Positions 11,901-22,535 are shown, counted from the stretch's first letter. The stretch is 47,297 nucleotides of DNA from Candidatus Magasanikbacteria bacterium RIFOXYD2_FULL_41_14 (GCA_001784475.1 MFRE01000004.1:1-47297); one strand, 5' to 3'. Notes: a model not told the origin generated them from the letters alone. Made by a program: numbers and translations.

Positions 11901-13842
11901 TATTTGAAATTTTGGTAAATTCTTCTCCGGCTTCCGTCCATTGCGTTGCTAGTTGACCGTCCAAAATTTTATATTGTTCTCCAAATTCATCCCCAGCCTT
12001 TCGCTCTGGCCCGACCAACTCCTGCTCTCGGTCTTGCTGTCTTTGGTCATTATTTTCAATTGACACTCGCAAAGTGTGCACCTCTGCGGATTCAGTATTC
12101 TTTTTCGCAGTTTCTAAAGCTTGGGCGCTAGCCGCAAAAGCCGCCATATCGCGCTCACGATCAGTGGCTTGAATTCCGGTAATTAGCCCGCTAACATTAT
12201 GCGCAGCAGCATCGGCTTCTGTCTTGTAACCAGCCGCCTCTTGCCCCCAAGTTTTACCTGTGCCTTTGCCATCTTTTATGCGCTCAGTATTCAAGTGTTT
12301 TAATTTAGCTTCATCCACCCCAGCCCGATCACGCACTTTGCTACGCTCTTCTGTCGCTTCTAACTGACCTTCAATTTGACGTTTTAAATCACCCTTCCAA
12401 CCAGAACTTTGCTCTCTGGCTAATAATTTGTCTGACTTCTCTGATGCATCTTTTAAAGTACGCGCGCCTTTAGCGCGACGCGCCGACCAATTGACCACAG
12501 TACCAATACCTGGCACTTTACTCAATGTTTTATTCTTAAATATATTAACACCAGATCTGGCCATTGAACCATAATCAGTCAAGGCATCAATACCCTTTTG
12601 TTTGCCCCAATGCCCGGTCTTACTCGCGCCACCTTTTAGGGTGTTATAAGCCCACATACCCAAGCCCACACCGGCCGCGGTGGCAGCCACTTTTTTACCA
12701 AAATCCCTCACACCGCCCATCATATTGCCACCTTCCACGGAAAATTGCTGACTTAATTTCGCACCGGCGATAAGCATGCCGATGGCAATGGCAAAATTAG
12801 CCATTTTACCCCAACCCATTAAATCAGAAATACCAGAAGTGGCCGCTCCACTAACAGAACTGGCATCAGTTTGACTTAAATTACCAGCCGGAACACTTGC
12901 ATTAGTTATTTCTTCGTCAATATTACCATTACCCAAAGTGATAAACGACAACCAAACAAAAAATAACAAAATCGGACCGGCTACCACATGATTACCAAAT
13001 TCTTTCCACCATTGCGAAGAATAACTCTCGGTTTTCGGAATTACTTTCATCACGAAAGCCAGGGGCGAAAGCACAATCAAAACCCAAAGCACAATCACGC
13101 GGAATAAAAGCATCACCATGATAGACAACATGGTCATCATAAGCATACCGGTAAAAGCCACGGCCGCGACTGCCGAAATCATTACATCCAAGGTGTTAAG
13201 ATTCTCTGGCGATAAATCTGGCGTAAAACTATATAAATTATCCAAAGAAAAAGCATTAATAAGATTGCCGCCGGCAGTAGCGGCAATGCCATTAACAAAA
13301 GTAATCATCACTACTTGAGCGACATCAATGATAAGACCGCAAATTACCCGACTAAAGTTTACTAAAATCGCGGCTAAAACAAACTTGACCATTAATTTTT
13401 TCCACTCGTATTGCTCCAACCCCAAAATGGTACCGAAAGCAATTATCAACAAAAATATCACAAACAACATATTCACGAGGTCGCGCATCATTACCCAACC
13501 GATCGTGACAGTCGTGGAGTCAATAAAGCCGTTATAGCCGGCGAGTTGAATTATAAAAGTGAGAAGGAACAAGGATAAACTCAAAAACAAGCGTGAAATC
13601 ATAAAAGTCCCGCGCGCCAACCAATTGGTGACAAAATTCACATCAGGCAGACCGCCGCCGGTTGCTGCCGTAGCCGGAGCAGCCACTTTGTCAACAGCTT
13701 GAGCATTCGGAGCCGGAACAAAAACAAAAACCATCATCAAAACGACAGATGCCAATAATACAAAACTAACCACTCGTAATCTACGATTAGTTTTGAATAA
13801 TTCCCGACCGGCTTTTAGCCAACGTTTTACACGCTTCATCAT
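8911..13842 (-). CDS. VirB6/TrbL-like polytopic membrane protein fused to a long charged coiled-coil C-terminus
   Basis: 1643 aa; N-terminal ~400 aa with multiple TMs (LFLSLSLFLLTFIIQLAGYNGF..., VIVLWVLIVLSPLAFVMKVIP), then a long K/E/Q-rich helical region. Confidence 0.75.
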   Translation of the reverse strand: MMKRVKRWLKAGRELFKTNRRLRVVSFVLLASVVLMMVFVFVPAPNAQAVDKVAAPATAATGGGLPDVNFVTNWLARGTFMISRLFLSLSLFLLTFIIQLAGYNGFIDSTTVTIGWVMMRDLVNMLFVIFLLIIAFGTILGLEQYEWKKLMVKFVLAAILVNFSRVICGLIIDVAQVVMITFVNGIAATAGGNLINAFSLDNLYSFTPDLSPENLNTLDVMISAVAAVAFTGMLMMTMLSIMVMLLFRVIVLWVLIVLSPLAFVMKVIPKTESYSSQWWKEFGNHVVAGPILLFFVWLSFITLGNGNIDEEITNASVPAGNLSQTDASSVSGAATSGISDLMGWGKMANFAIAIGMLIAGAKLSQQFSVEGGNMMGGVRDFGKKVAATAAGVGLGMWAYNTLKGGASKTGHWGKQKGIDALTDYGSMARSGVNIFKNKTLSKVPGIGTVVNWSARRAKGARTLKDASEKSDKLLAREQSSGWKGDLKRQIEGQLEATEERSKVRDRAGVDEAKLKHLNTERIKDGKGTGKTWGQEAAGYKTEADAAAHNVSGLITGIQATDRERDMAAFAASAQALETAKKNTESAEVHTLRVSIENNDQRQQDREQELVGPERKAGDEFGEQYKILDGQLATQWTEAGEEFTKISNRYVAESSEPDDNLRTKGGDWYLGKTKLEKEKEELLQKLKKTQTGTKAHTGLLEDIQTKNVEIEAFEAKMPEELSTAKQTVERLEQERLTVNSNFTVGKKRLNDEIEKKMAQDPELKSLKIEKKQNQKIIAEAKKTQEASPEFKVADRRRQIMEAYIAENPVAEEKRKTLEKELEEKGLRKQFLKEAKGNNPGKSSEEVSAIADGMFKDEVNRRLGKEFLIEHFKVHPELIGGDLLKKRLDAMVASEMVKHDVGYGVNPGLAGADVKMWEDLHRAVDAEHPDWGADKKKPELWRRYLQASGQAPQTSIKEMGSAIDEEAGRLANEFTTEKVIPGLVGAGARATRAELLDEAAQKRLEAAKGGSKEEALKIPAIRALFEATQKSVVVAEGAQKAVDMVKEEMLQGIYSEGLKDLKTQHEAAQKKHSLELAAARERAKESPDHDVLSAILRKIDEENKILNKKSIGAKTALANVKAGYFAEHTGIAKQEMLDEADDQYSMERYGNHTQSTAMKSLINKKMQEYTGVEREQAVTMAVDNFAHAQAIKESGGELARDQEAMMMAGITFLTKEAWSDDMLAEIVNRIKASNRGELTGEARGQGELLKKLFEDRLQWGGIDGNDPDLNNFVNQSSNKRTNDLHRLIALGGDADLMMSENAVLKHMKDTGKGYGDAFKSLVEKVSDSSKGFGDIAKDLGFEGMRLQNQLRAFTNNFKLGKGVNAEAGWKTYQDKINSHAESYQFLADAKKMALNVAHLDDGGHTYFDMKEKMFRGQDADDAMNFILGDWRKLGSEERMRRLKTHSNGQMNEDSQTIAIDMRNAKALRETYQNVTTEHNFNRQDGRNIDHLAGLAAGEKAVIDPKTGRMIIGGVTSAMQTSTFGHLDTLEKRQEAALRQLADNFAVTMDNAPIALAAALGMRSNMDFDEATAGHFNLMLPEGEAILSNGSREIKTTADMLEFIERYRSGINRKEQGALNRVAIQRAYNSQANRSPGKNDDGQMAA

Positions 13843-13865
13843 GGGAACAAATTTTAGATAAATTT

Positions 13866-13894
13866 ATTATACCACAAATCAGAATTATCAACAA
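13866..13894 (-). promoter_or_regulatory. Sigma70-like promoter for the 8911..13842 gene
   Basis: Minus strand TTGTTG-N17-TATAAT. Confidence 0.6.
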
Positions 13895-13967
13895 CTGGAA
13901 AATGGGAGAAAAAAGTAATTATCCACAGCAACACGGTAAATCGCAGTTTACCAGACAGTGGTTTACT

Positions 13968-14046
13968 GTCATCCCCGATTTAATCGAAGATCCAGGGGCA
14001 ATAAATTTAAGCCAAGTTTCTGGATTCCCGCTTTAGCGGGAATGAC
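13968..14046. repeat. Family-1 dispersed repeat pair (intergenic)
   Basis: gtcatccccgatttaatcgaagatccagg ... ctggattcccgctttagcgggaatgac. Confidence 0.8.
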
Positions 14047-14124
14047 AGTTTGAGCCATTTGGCGACAGGGCCAGTTTGACGACCAAAAATACCACTGCGC
14101 GCAACAAATAGACCACTAACAAAC

Positions 14125-14161
14125 AAAAAATCCGCCCTGATGATGATTAGTGCGGATTTTT
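14125..14161 (-). terminator. Rho-independent terminator downstream of the giant gene
   Basis: aaaaaatccgc-N16-gcggattttt hairpin, 65 nt past the stop at 14226. Confidence 0.8.
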
Positions 14162-14225
14162 CAGTGGTATTTTATAATACTCACTAGGGGCGACCAGACG
14201 GAGGTGGCGGAAAATTACCTGGCAA

Positions 14226-17200
14226 TTACACCCGAGGTGGCACTAAAACCGTGCCGGCGAATTCCGTCCAAGCGCCAGTGTTTAATCCCAGACATTCGGT
14301 ATCGCCATAGCAACCCGTGCCACCAGGACTTCCTGCGACACCACAAGTACCATTACACCAACCCCAATTATCACGCACCCGTACGCGCGGAGTAAATTCA
14401 CAGCAACCACCATAAAGGGCGGCCAAAGTCAGATCAGAACAGTCCGCACCCGATTTCCAATTGGCGCTAGTTTTGCTACATTCATAAACTGTGTCAAAGC
14501 GATAATAATTATCATCACAAGTGCGGTCTAAAATACGACCAAAAGAAAGCGGGCCGGATGAATCGGTTGGTGAATCTTTTTCCAACACGCACTGGGGCAG
14601 ATCCTTACAGTCATCGCGAGAACTGCAAATACGATCGGGAAATCCAGTCAGATTTAAATTGCGACAATAATTAAAATTAACACTAGTATCACAACGACCA
14701 TCCTGATGTCCATACCGATTACGGAAGAAAGATGGATCGCCGGATTCATATTTATTTTTACCATCACCCCAGTCAACCCAGATAGATCGGATGGGCATTT
14801 GTTCTTCGTGGGCATGCGCGTAAAATTTCATTACTGCTTTGCCGGGTGAAGTTTTGATAACTACCGAACCAGAGGTTTGGTCGTTAATAGTCAAACCATT
14901 ATCACCTTCCAAACATTTACCATCTGCGTTACAAGTCCCAACGGATTTTACTTGAGGAGCATTGGCAGTCAGAGATAATAATTCAGTATGATCATAAGGT
15001 GCAGTAGTACTCTTAATATACCCCTGATAACTACCAATATCAGACGCGCTGATAGATGATTTATTGTAAGAATAAGTCGCTAACGGCTTAGCAAATAGTT
15101 GTTTTAAATTCCCTTCACCGCCAAATACAAAGGCGGTACTCTTTGCTATCGGAGCTAGTGGCTTCTCGTCTTGCAAGGTAACAACGCAATTTTCATCACT
15201 CTTGTCAAAACCGGGGAAACAACGGATATTCTCGCCAACAGTAACGCGCGGATCAATATATAGTGGCAATTTTCTTAAATAACTCGGACTTAATTCATGG
15301 CCAGCATAAGGATTGCTAGCCAAAGTGATATTTAAACTGCCAAACGGAGCATAGGGAGTATTATAGGTCAAACGCGGAGTAACAGCCGGAGTAATAGTCG
15401 GAGCAAAAATTCCTTGCCACAAACGATTTGTCCAAGGTGAAGATTGCGCCGAGAAATCAAAACGAGTATCCGCGATAATGCTACACTGGTTGCGCAAAAT
15501 AAATGTTACTAAATAAGAAACTTCACCGTCTAAATTGGATTGATCACAATAATACATCCAAAAACCCAAAAACTTGTGAGTATTGGCGTCAAAATGCATT
15601 ACCACGCCGTGCCAATTGCCGTCTCCCGCCCGCAAATTGCCCTGTGTGCTACCGCCACCCGGGCAAACGTCATCATAAACTGTATGATCTACGTAAGGGT
15701 TGCCAGCAAATTTGCCAGCAGAGAAAAATGCCAAGCTATCATCCGGAACCGGTTCTAATTTGTCACCTGGAATGAGCGTGGGGCTCCCAAAAAGATAAGT
15801 GTAAGTAGATTTCTTAACATCAAGACGACCAAATAAATTACCTTTGATAACACTTTCAAATTCTGAATCATCTTTATCGCCATCCGGCCCAGTATTTGTA
15901 AATGGATCCACTCTGTCCACCCATCCTTTATAATCAATTTGCCCATCTTTATCAATATAACCTTCTTTGACAGTATCTCCATTAAAATCATTGGATTTGG
16001 AAGCATAGAAAAAAGCCGGAAAATTTTCTTTGCCCATAAAGTTACCGGCCACATAAATACCACCGACATTACTATGTTTGTAAAATGGCTTTTTCTCATC
16101 TGGATCATCCGGTATGTCATATACCATATATGGCTTATCGCCATTATAAACATTAGGATAAATATAAATTGAGGTTTGCTGGTCTTCATCATCGTGCTTA
16201 TCAACTTGGAACTTAACCAATTCAATATCTGATTGATAAATAGCCGTTGGATCACTGCCATTTTGAGTATAGGGATAAAAAACACGCGCGTTTTGCCCCT
16301 GGTCAGGAACCAAGAATCCAAACAAAGCCGAAGCCAAACCTATCAATGGGGCAAGTGGGGAAAGTAAAAGAGATGCACCGGCAATTATAATAGCGGTGGC
16401 GACTTTCTCTTTGTCTTGATGATCAACCGCTGAAAAAGACAAAATATTGTAATAATCTTCGGTCTGTCCACCCAGCTTTATGGGATTAATAGCGTTTCTG
16501 GCAGCATCACTACTATCGGGATCTTGATAATCGTCAATAAATTCACCGGCCTTTACCCAAATATAGCGACTTACAGTTGACGGCAAATGAGTGGCATCCA
16601 AACAATAATATTGCCCTAATAAATCAGTACTGCTATGTGACTCAAAACCCAAGGCAGTTAATTGCTGAGTGGGTATATAGCCGGCTTCCAAATGTTGGCT
16701 GTCGCGGTCGGCAAATCCAGCCGGATTGGTAATTGGCAACCAACTCAAACAAGAAAACTGATCACGCGCTCCTGGCAGAGGCCGAGAATAATCCGGTTCT
16801 AAACAGTACCCGTGCCAGCCCAAAATTTTTAATTCCTGTTTTTTGAAAATGCAAGTACCGCTTGGACAATCATCAGCAGAACTACAGGCCGCGCCGTTAT
16901 TATCTCCAGCCTGACATATTCCTTCCGGCACCACGCCCATTTCGGAATTTACCACTGCTCCATATTTATTGGGAAGAAAATAATTAAAATATTTATTAAG
17001 TAAGCCATCATCACCATAACTTACTTGCGTATAATCACATTCACAAGCCGTTGTCGCCGCTCCGATCGCGAAATCACCGGCTTCATCGCAAAAATTAGCA
17101 TTAGAAAGCGCGTGTTTAACATCCACGGTTGATATGTAAGGCGCGTCTTTGTATTGATAATCGCGACAAGATGGTTTTAAAGTAGTCGGTTGCCCATTGG

Positions 17201-20200
17201 ACACAACTGTCGGCGGATTAAAATTAGTATCACCACGGCCGGTTTGCACGCAATATCCTCCCTTGCACACTGCTCTACCGTTGCCGCAAGATTTATCATT
17301 TTGGTTGGGATTACATTCAAATCCGGTTGTATCTTTGCACACCGTCGTAATGTTACTGCCACATTTAATCATCTTTACTAAACGCCAGTCAGGATTGGCA
17401 CCACTGCCAATATTCAGTTGAGATAATTCGTCCGGTTGATACATACCATTAAAAGTATAACCGGAAAAATCCATATCACCCCACTTAGTATCACGAGTTT
17501 GGTACAGCCCCGGTAACATTATTTTTCCATAATACGGATTAATGGAAGCATCCACAAAATTAGCGCAACTACTAATACTATCCGCGCCACCGCGAGTAGG
17601 CGCTTGATTACAACGGCCAACGGCATCACAAATTTGCGCGCTGCCATCATCGTTTGGATGTGACGATTGGCAAGCCAACCACTCACCGCACTGGCGGTCT
17701 TGACTCACTTGCAAAATTACATTCGCGTCATTAGTGGCTGGATTATTTATTGGTTCAACAAAATCAGAATCCTGATTATCACTTAATAAGTAAGTGGCTT
17801 TGGTGTCATAAAGTTTGGATGGATTACCGCTTTCTTCAAACAAAGCACAGCCCTCTTTGCGACTTACCCGTCCGGCGCAAGTGCCGACACTCACGGTGTC
17901 TTTGATTAAATAATTGGCGACATTATCACTCTTGTCGGTAAAAGCGGTACAACCCGACTGCTCGGCCGTACAAGCACCCACAAAATTATTATATTTTCCA
18001 GTATCACCATATGACCACAAGCCAAAAGTATTACCCGGCTGGACATAATCTGGGTAGCACGGTTGCAAACCAATACCAACACACGTGTTGCCAGCCGCGC
18101 AATCATTTTCACCTTGGCGACAATATGTGACCGGGCCTCCACCAGAACATGTACCAATATTATCACCCCAAAACCAACCACTTGATTCCACGCCATTTAC
18201 TACTTTACCAGTTTGGTATTGGCAAACTTTCTGACCGGAGGCAACTGGGTCTTTAAAATAATAGCTGGAAGCGCCACTGGTGTAGGCGTTACAACCCACT
18301 GCTTGCGCCGTACAAAGCGCTTTATCATAAGTGGCCGGATCGTTTTTTATAAGAACATCATCAAAAGTAGTCGCGCCCGCTATGGGCGCGCGCTGTAAGC
18401 CGGCATAAGTACAGCCCAAATCAGCCGACTGGCAGGAGGCCGACTGGTTGGCTACCAAAAATATCGGCGTAGTCGCGTCACCCGGCACATAGTATGAAGA
18501 ATCCACAAAACTGGCATAAACATCTCCCCCGCCCGGACCGGAAAAAGCGGTACTGCCGGTTTCAATTTCCGCTTTCGTGTGGCCAAAAATATTTTTTACA
18601 TAGCAATAGGTTTCACCCACCGGCACGGTACAACTATAAATATCCGGGGTGGTTCTGGGGTTAAGATCGTCAGCAAGTGTCCTTACCAATGTTTGCCCGG
18701 AATTCATTTCCAAGGCGGTCCTACCAGACACCCCTCTGCGATCAAGTTTTATCTGATACGCCCGCGGCGCTCTTTCAGCAACAGTCTTATTACTGCTATC
18801 AATCGCGCCACCCAAGGTGTTGTAGGTGCTATAAAGGCCGGTACAGCCAACCGCGCCTTCGCGACACAAGTAACTAAAATTATGAAGATTAACACGCGCG
18901 CTGGCATTATTGCTCACGCCATACGCGCGACAACCCAAGGCCTCGCCCGGCAAATTATCGGTTGGGGAAGAATCGCAAACAGTCGGGATATTAACACTCT
19001 TCTTAACTAGATAAATATCATTATTTTTTATGATCTGCAAATTATCCAAATAAATTGTCTTAGCGCCACTGCCGGCGATATTCAAACTATATGAACTGCC
19101 ATCACCTTGGATATTAGAAACATTAAACCGATACAATTGCCAGGTCTCACCCACAGAAAATTCTCCCACAAAATTGCTAGTATCAGAACCAACAACCAAA
19201 TCCACATCTAAATTATGACTAATATTTCCCTTAGCCCAAAAACTAATCGTGTAGCCAGCGCCCAATTCATAATCATGAACATCAGACGAGGAATTGGACA
19301 ACGCCAAACTCACTCCACTATTTTCAGGACCAGAATTAACATAACTTAAAGAATGTTCTTGCGGAATAACTGATTCAAACGATTGCGACATCGTGCCACC
19401 CCCGACAGCCGTAAAATCAGCTGTGGCCGAAGTCGGCTCAGCCTCTTCAAAGTCGCGTTTCACGAGCGGTTTAATGTTGTTGCCGGTGTTGCCTTTATAG
19501 GCCCGGCAGGTTTCTTGCGCCACCCCGCAAACTTTACTTTTTATATCGTTGGCGCCTGAAATCGCGCCCGCTGGTAATCCGTTATAATAGCAAAAACCAT
19601 TGCGGTATTCACCATTTTGGAAACATATTGGATCAGTTCCTAAATCACCCCCACCGGTTTCGGCCGCAAATTCTGTAGAGTTCAACCGATAAGGCGTACA
19701 TTTATCAGAAACGGGAATTACTTGAGCCAACAGGCGATAGTACACATTACCATTATCATCATTAAACTGACGGCAATCAGTCGCTAAATGAAGATCATAA
19801 GCGGTTTTATTGCAAACGGATAATGCCAAAGTTAAATCAGGATCGGTTTTGTAAAAATATTTAGGCCCACCAGCATTTCCATCTGGGTCAGATGTACCAA
19901 TGGTATCTTGCTCTAAGGTATAAGATTTAAGCTGATAACCGCCGCTCGCTGTACTTTCATAGGTATAAAAATTCTTTTGCAAATCAGGATTGGCCGGATC
20001 GGGTTTAACACAAGAACGCAGTAGTGAAAAATATTCCACTTGCTCTCCCCCACCCGCCGAAACTTCATTCATATTTGTAAAACCGGAACAACCGTCATCT
20101 GCCACCGTACAACTCTGCGCCAATTTGGGGATAACATAGGCCACATTGGTGCCATTGGAATAATTACTTGGCATTTCACGATAAGAATCATAGCCAACAC

Positions 20201-22529
20201 ATTTGGCGTCACATTGATCATTCCAAACTACCTTAGTAGCGCCGGTCGTAGCGTCAGTGGTATATTCCAAAGGAGTAAATTTAGCCGGGAATTTGTCGCC
20301 TAAAATAGCGTCTGAATATTCATTACACCCAACTTCATCAGCAATACAAACTTTGGCATAATTATCACATTCCGGTCGCGGTGTAATTCGCGACATATCA
20401 GCGGCAGTTCCGGGCCATTGCACGCCGACAGCGGCCAAATCAGAATCATAGCAACCTAAATAATCTGGCGCTTGACGATAATTAAGAACTACACTTGACA
20501 AAGTATTAGTACGAAAGGCCGTGCAACCAGCTGAGCCCGCGCTACATAGCGAAGACACATTAGAATTAAAATGAATACCAGAATTATAATTAGGCAAATC
20601 CGCGTTTAAAACAGGCGTCTGCCACGCGCCGGTATCACCGGTTCTGTTTTGGGTTAAGCTATACGAGGCACAGCCAACTGTATCGGAATTACAACTGCCG
20701 GTATCAACCGTCCGTTTTAAATACGCGGCCGACTGACCGGTTGCATCAGTAAAATTTAAACAAGAATCATAGTAAGGATCGCATTTTTTAGAATCACCAA
20801 AATTCCAAACATTTTGTTCGCGAGCACAATAGCCATAAGATGTACAATTGCCGTTATTGTCATAAGCCACACAGCTCACTGAATCAACACACTCTTCTAT
20901 TCTATAAGGCGCGTCTGATGATAATGGTTGCTCGCCAAACGCCATTGCCCGACAACGGGTCGGTGGTAGTTTAATCACCCAGTTCGGGTCAATTAAATGA
21001 CAGTACTTAAATTCCCCATCCGCGTGATAATTAACGCCAGTAATATTGCCACTACTATCATAATTATAATCACAAATGTCGTAGCCATTTACAACGTCGC
21101 CCAAAGTTACCGGACTGTCCGGATCACTCTTTAAAACGGCCAATTCAAAACCTAACGGCAGAATTCGTAATTGGCGCAAAACTTTTATATTGGCATAACA
21201 ATAAGCATTCATCGCGGGGTCGGCACAATGCTGATTGATATTATTTTCTGTCCGGTCCGGCCCATAAAGACGCCAATCAGCATGCAACCAGCGTTTATCA
21301 TTCATTGCTTTCTTAATCGTAATAGTTTCATAATCAGCCGCTTGCAACGCCGAAATTATTCCCTCGTCCGCCCGGCATTTATATAAAGAATACGGCTCGG
21401 TACAATCAGCTAATTGTCCTAAAATTTCTTTACTATCGCCACTGCCAGTATGAGAATTGGGTTGTAATAAACTGCTAAATGCCGCTTGAGCGGCCGCTAA
21501 GCCACCGCCAGCACCCTGACTTTCCGGTAAAGCGGCCACATTGCCTAAAAATTGATTTGAGTTGGAACATTCCGGTCCGCGATGTTCTCCAAAACAAAGT
21601 CCAAACGGAAACATGCCGTTGTTTTTAAAATTTTCCACCATTGTTTTGGCCAAAGTGCCTAAGAAAGTGCTGATCGTAGCCGGTAAAATTTCAAAAAAAC
21701 CACTGCCAATCGCGGCGTTTATTTGAGCTTCATCTTTTTTTTGTTGCTCAGACGGACTAGCAGCTTCGGCCTCTTTTTTAACCATTTGGCCGGGAGTCAA
21801 AATATCACCGGAAATTTTGCTAGTAACATTTTTTAAACCTTGCCCCTCTTGTCTATCTAATAAATTTCCCTCGTTTCTTTTTGCGATTACATTTCCCACC
21901 TGTGTCACTGAATCCATATAAATACCAAAATCAGTATCTTCAATCTTCAAAGAAGCATTGAATTGTTTTAGCAATCCCTCTTTACTGCCATACTTGCTTT
22001 TCCAGGCATCCCCGCTCCAATTTTTCTTAAAATCTTGAAAACTACACTTTCTCGTTTTCGCCGGCGGACCAACATTAAATTGGGTACGCAGACCAATTCT
22101 AAATGCTAAATCAATTTTAACATCTGGAATTTTACATAAATTTACTTTAAAACCGTCTTCCAAAGCGGCAATACCTTCCATCGCGGCATCGCCGGCGGTA
22201 TTTTTTAAATAATCGCCAAAATTTTTGGTATTGGCCAGAGGTGATTGTCCTTTACCGCCAGACGCCAACCAGACCGCGCTATCATAGGCAACTTTGCGCA
22301 TAAAATAAGAAATGGAACGCATCGCGCTCAACTCCAATGTTGTCATCCAGCCGGTTTTAATTTTATCAATAATAACGTTGGCGGCAGCCGGAATATCAGC
22401 TAAAGTGGTAACACCCCATTGCGCTTGCGCCGGCACTGGTGCCAAAAGTGGCCCCACCGCGACAGTGAAAAAAAATATAATCATTACCGCGCGCAAACTT
22501 AATTTTTTAAAAAAAGAATTGGGACGCAT
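14226..22529 (-). CDS. Giant secreted/cell-envelope Cys-rich repeat protein
   Basis: 2767-aa uninterrupted ORF; N-terminal hydrophobic signal (LRAVMIIFFFTVAVGPLLAPVPAQAQWG); many repeats of consensus C-x5-GC-x2-[YF] and further Cys pairs; PKD-like WVDWGDG near C-terminus. Confidence 0.85.
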   Translation of the reverse strand: MRPNSFFKKLSLRAVMIIFFFTVAVGPLLAPVPAQAQWGVTTLADIPAAANVIIDKIKTGWMTTLELSAMRSISYFMRKVAYDSAVWLASGGKGQSPLANTKNFGDYLKNTAGDAAMEGIAALEDGFKVNLCKIPDVKIDLAFRIGLRTQFNVGPPAKTRKCSFQDFKKNWSGDAWKSKYGSKEGLLKQFNASLKIEDTDFGIYMDSVTQVGNVIAKRNEGNLLDRQEGQGLKNVTSKISGDILTPGQMVKKEAEAASPSEQQKKDEAQINAAIGSGFFEILPATISTFLGTLAKTMVENFKNNGMFPFGLCFGEHRGPECSNSNQFLGNVAALPESQGAGGGLAAAQAAFSSLLQPNSHTGSGDSKEILGQLADCTEPYSLYKCRADEGIISALQAADYETITIKKAMNDKRWLHADWRLYGPDRTENNINQHCADPAMNAYCYANIKVLRQLRILPLGFELAVLKSDPDSPVTLGDVVNGYDICDYNYDSSGNITGVNYHADGEFKYCHLIDPNWVIKLPPTRCRAMAFGEQPLSSDAPYRIEECVDSVSCVAYDNNGNCTSYGYCAREQNVWNFGDSKKCDPYYDSCLNFTDATGQSAAYLKRTVDTGSCNSDTVGCASYSLTQNRTGDTGAWQTPVLNADLPNYNSGIHFNSNVSSLCSAGSAGCTAFRTNTLSSVVLNYRQAPDYLGCYDSDLAAVGVQWPGTAADMSRITPRPECDNYAKVCIADEVGCNEYSDAILGDKFPAKFTPLEYTTDATTGATKVVWNDQCDAKCVGYDSYREMPSNYSNGTNVAYVIPKLAQSCTVADDGCSGFTNMNEVSAGGGEQVEYFSLLRSCVKPDPANPDLQKNFYTYESTASGGYQLKSYTLEQDTIGTSDPDGNAGGPKYFYKTDPDLTLALSVCNKTAYDLHLATDCRQFNDDNGNVYYRLLAQVIPVSDKCTPYRLNSTEFAAETGGGDLGTDPICFQNGEYRNGFCYYNGLPAGAISGANDIKSKVCGVAQETCRAYKGNTGNNIKPLVKRDFEEAEPTSATADFTAVGGGTMSQSFESVIPQEHSLSYVNSGPENSGVSLALSNSSSDVHDYELGAGYTISFWAKGNISHNLDVDLVVGSDTSNFVGEFSVGETWQLYRFNVSNIQGDGSSYSLNIAGSGAKTIYLDNLQIIKNNDIYLVKKSVNIPTVCDSSPTDNLPGEALGCRAYGVSNNASARVNLHNFSYLCREGAVGCTGLYSTYNTLGGAIDSSNKTVAERAPRAYQIKLDRRGVSGRTALEMNSGQTLVRTLADDLNPRTTPDIYSCTVPVGETYCYVKNIFGHTKAEIETGSTAFSGPGGGDVYASFVDSSYYVPGDATTPIFLVANQSASCQSADLGCTYAGLQRAPIAGATTFDDVLIKNDPATYDKALCTAQAVGCNAYTSGASSYYFKDPVASGQKVCQYQTGKVVNGVESSGWFWGDNIGTCSGGGPVTYCRQGENDCAAGNTCVGIGLQPCYPDYVQPGNTFGLWSYGDTGKYNNFVGACTAEQSGCTAFTDKSDNVANYLIKDTVSVGTCAGRVSRKEGCALFEESGNPSKLYDTKATYLLSDNQDSDFVEPINNPATNDANVILQVSQDRQCGEWLACQSSHPNDDGSAQICDAVGRCNQAPTRGGADSISSCANFVDASINPYYGKIMLPGLYQTRDTKWGDMDFSGYTFNGMYQPDELSQLNIGSGANPDWRLVKMIKCGSNITTVCKDTTGFECNPNQNDKSCGNGRAVCKGGYCVQTGRGDTNFNPPTVVSNGQPTTLKPSCRDYQYKDAPYISTVDVKHALSNANFCDEAGDFAIGAATTACECDYTQVSYGDDGLLNKYFNYFLPNKYGAVVNSEMGVVPEGICQAGDNNGAACSSADDCPSGTCIFKKQELKILGWHGYCLEPDYSRPLPGARDQFSCLSWLPITNPAGFADRDSQHLEAGYIPTQQLTALGFESHSSTDLLGQYYCLDATHLPSTVSRYIWVKAGEFIDDYQDPDSSDAARNAINPIKLGGQTEDYYNILSFSAVDHQDKEKVATAIIIAGASLLLSPLAPLIGLASALFGFLVPDQGQNARVFYPYTQNGSDPTAIYQSDIELVKFQVDKHDDEDQQTSIYIYPNVYNGDKPYMVYDIPDDPDEKKPFYKHSNVGGIYVAGNFMGKENFPAFFYASKSNDFNGDTVKEGYIDKDGQIDYKGWVDRVDPFTNTGPDGDKDDSEFESVIKGNLFGRLDVKKSTYTYLFGSPTLIPGDKLEPVPDDSLAFFSAGKFAGNPYVDHTVYDDVCPGGGSTQGNLRAGDGNWHGVVMHFDANTHKFLGFWMYYCDQSNLDGEVSYLVTFILRNQCSIIADTRFDFSAQSSPWTNRLWQGIFAPTITPAVTPRLTYNTPYAPFGSLNITLASNPYAGHELSPSYLRKLPLYIDPRVTVGENIRCFPGFDKSDENCVVTLQDEKPLAPIAKSTAFVFGGEGNLKQLFAKPLATYSYNKSSISASDIGSYQGYIKSTTAPYDHTELLSLTANAPQVKSVGTCNADGKCLEGDNGLTINDQTSGSVVIKTSPGKAVMKFYAHAHEEQMPIRSIWVDWGDGKNKYESGDPSFFRNRYGHQDGRCDTSVNFNYCRNLNLTGFPDRICSSRDDCKDLPQCVLEKDSPTDSSGPLSFGRILDRTCDDNYYRFDTVYECSKTSANWKSGADCSDLTLAALYGGCCEFTPRVRVRDNWGWCNGTCGVAGSPGGTGCYGDTECLGLNTGAWTEFAGTVLVPPRV

Positions 22530-22535
22530 ATTTTA

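Noticed and set aside
15755-16321. 188-aa minus-strand ORF inside the giant gene
   Set aside because: Alternate-frame ORF within the 2767-aa coding sequence, with no recognisable domain.
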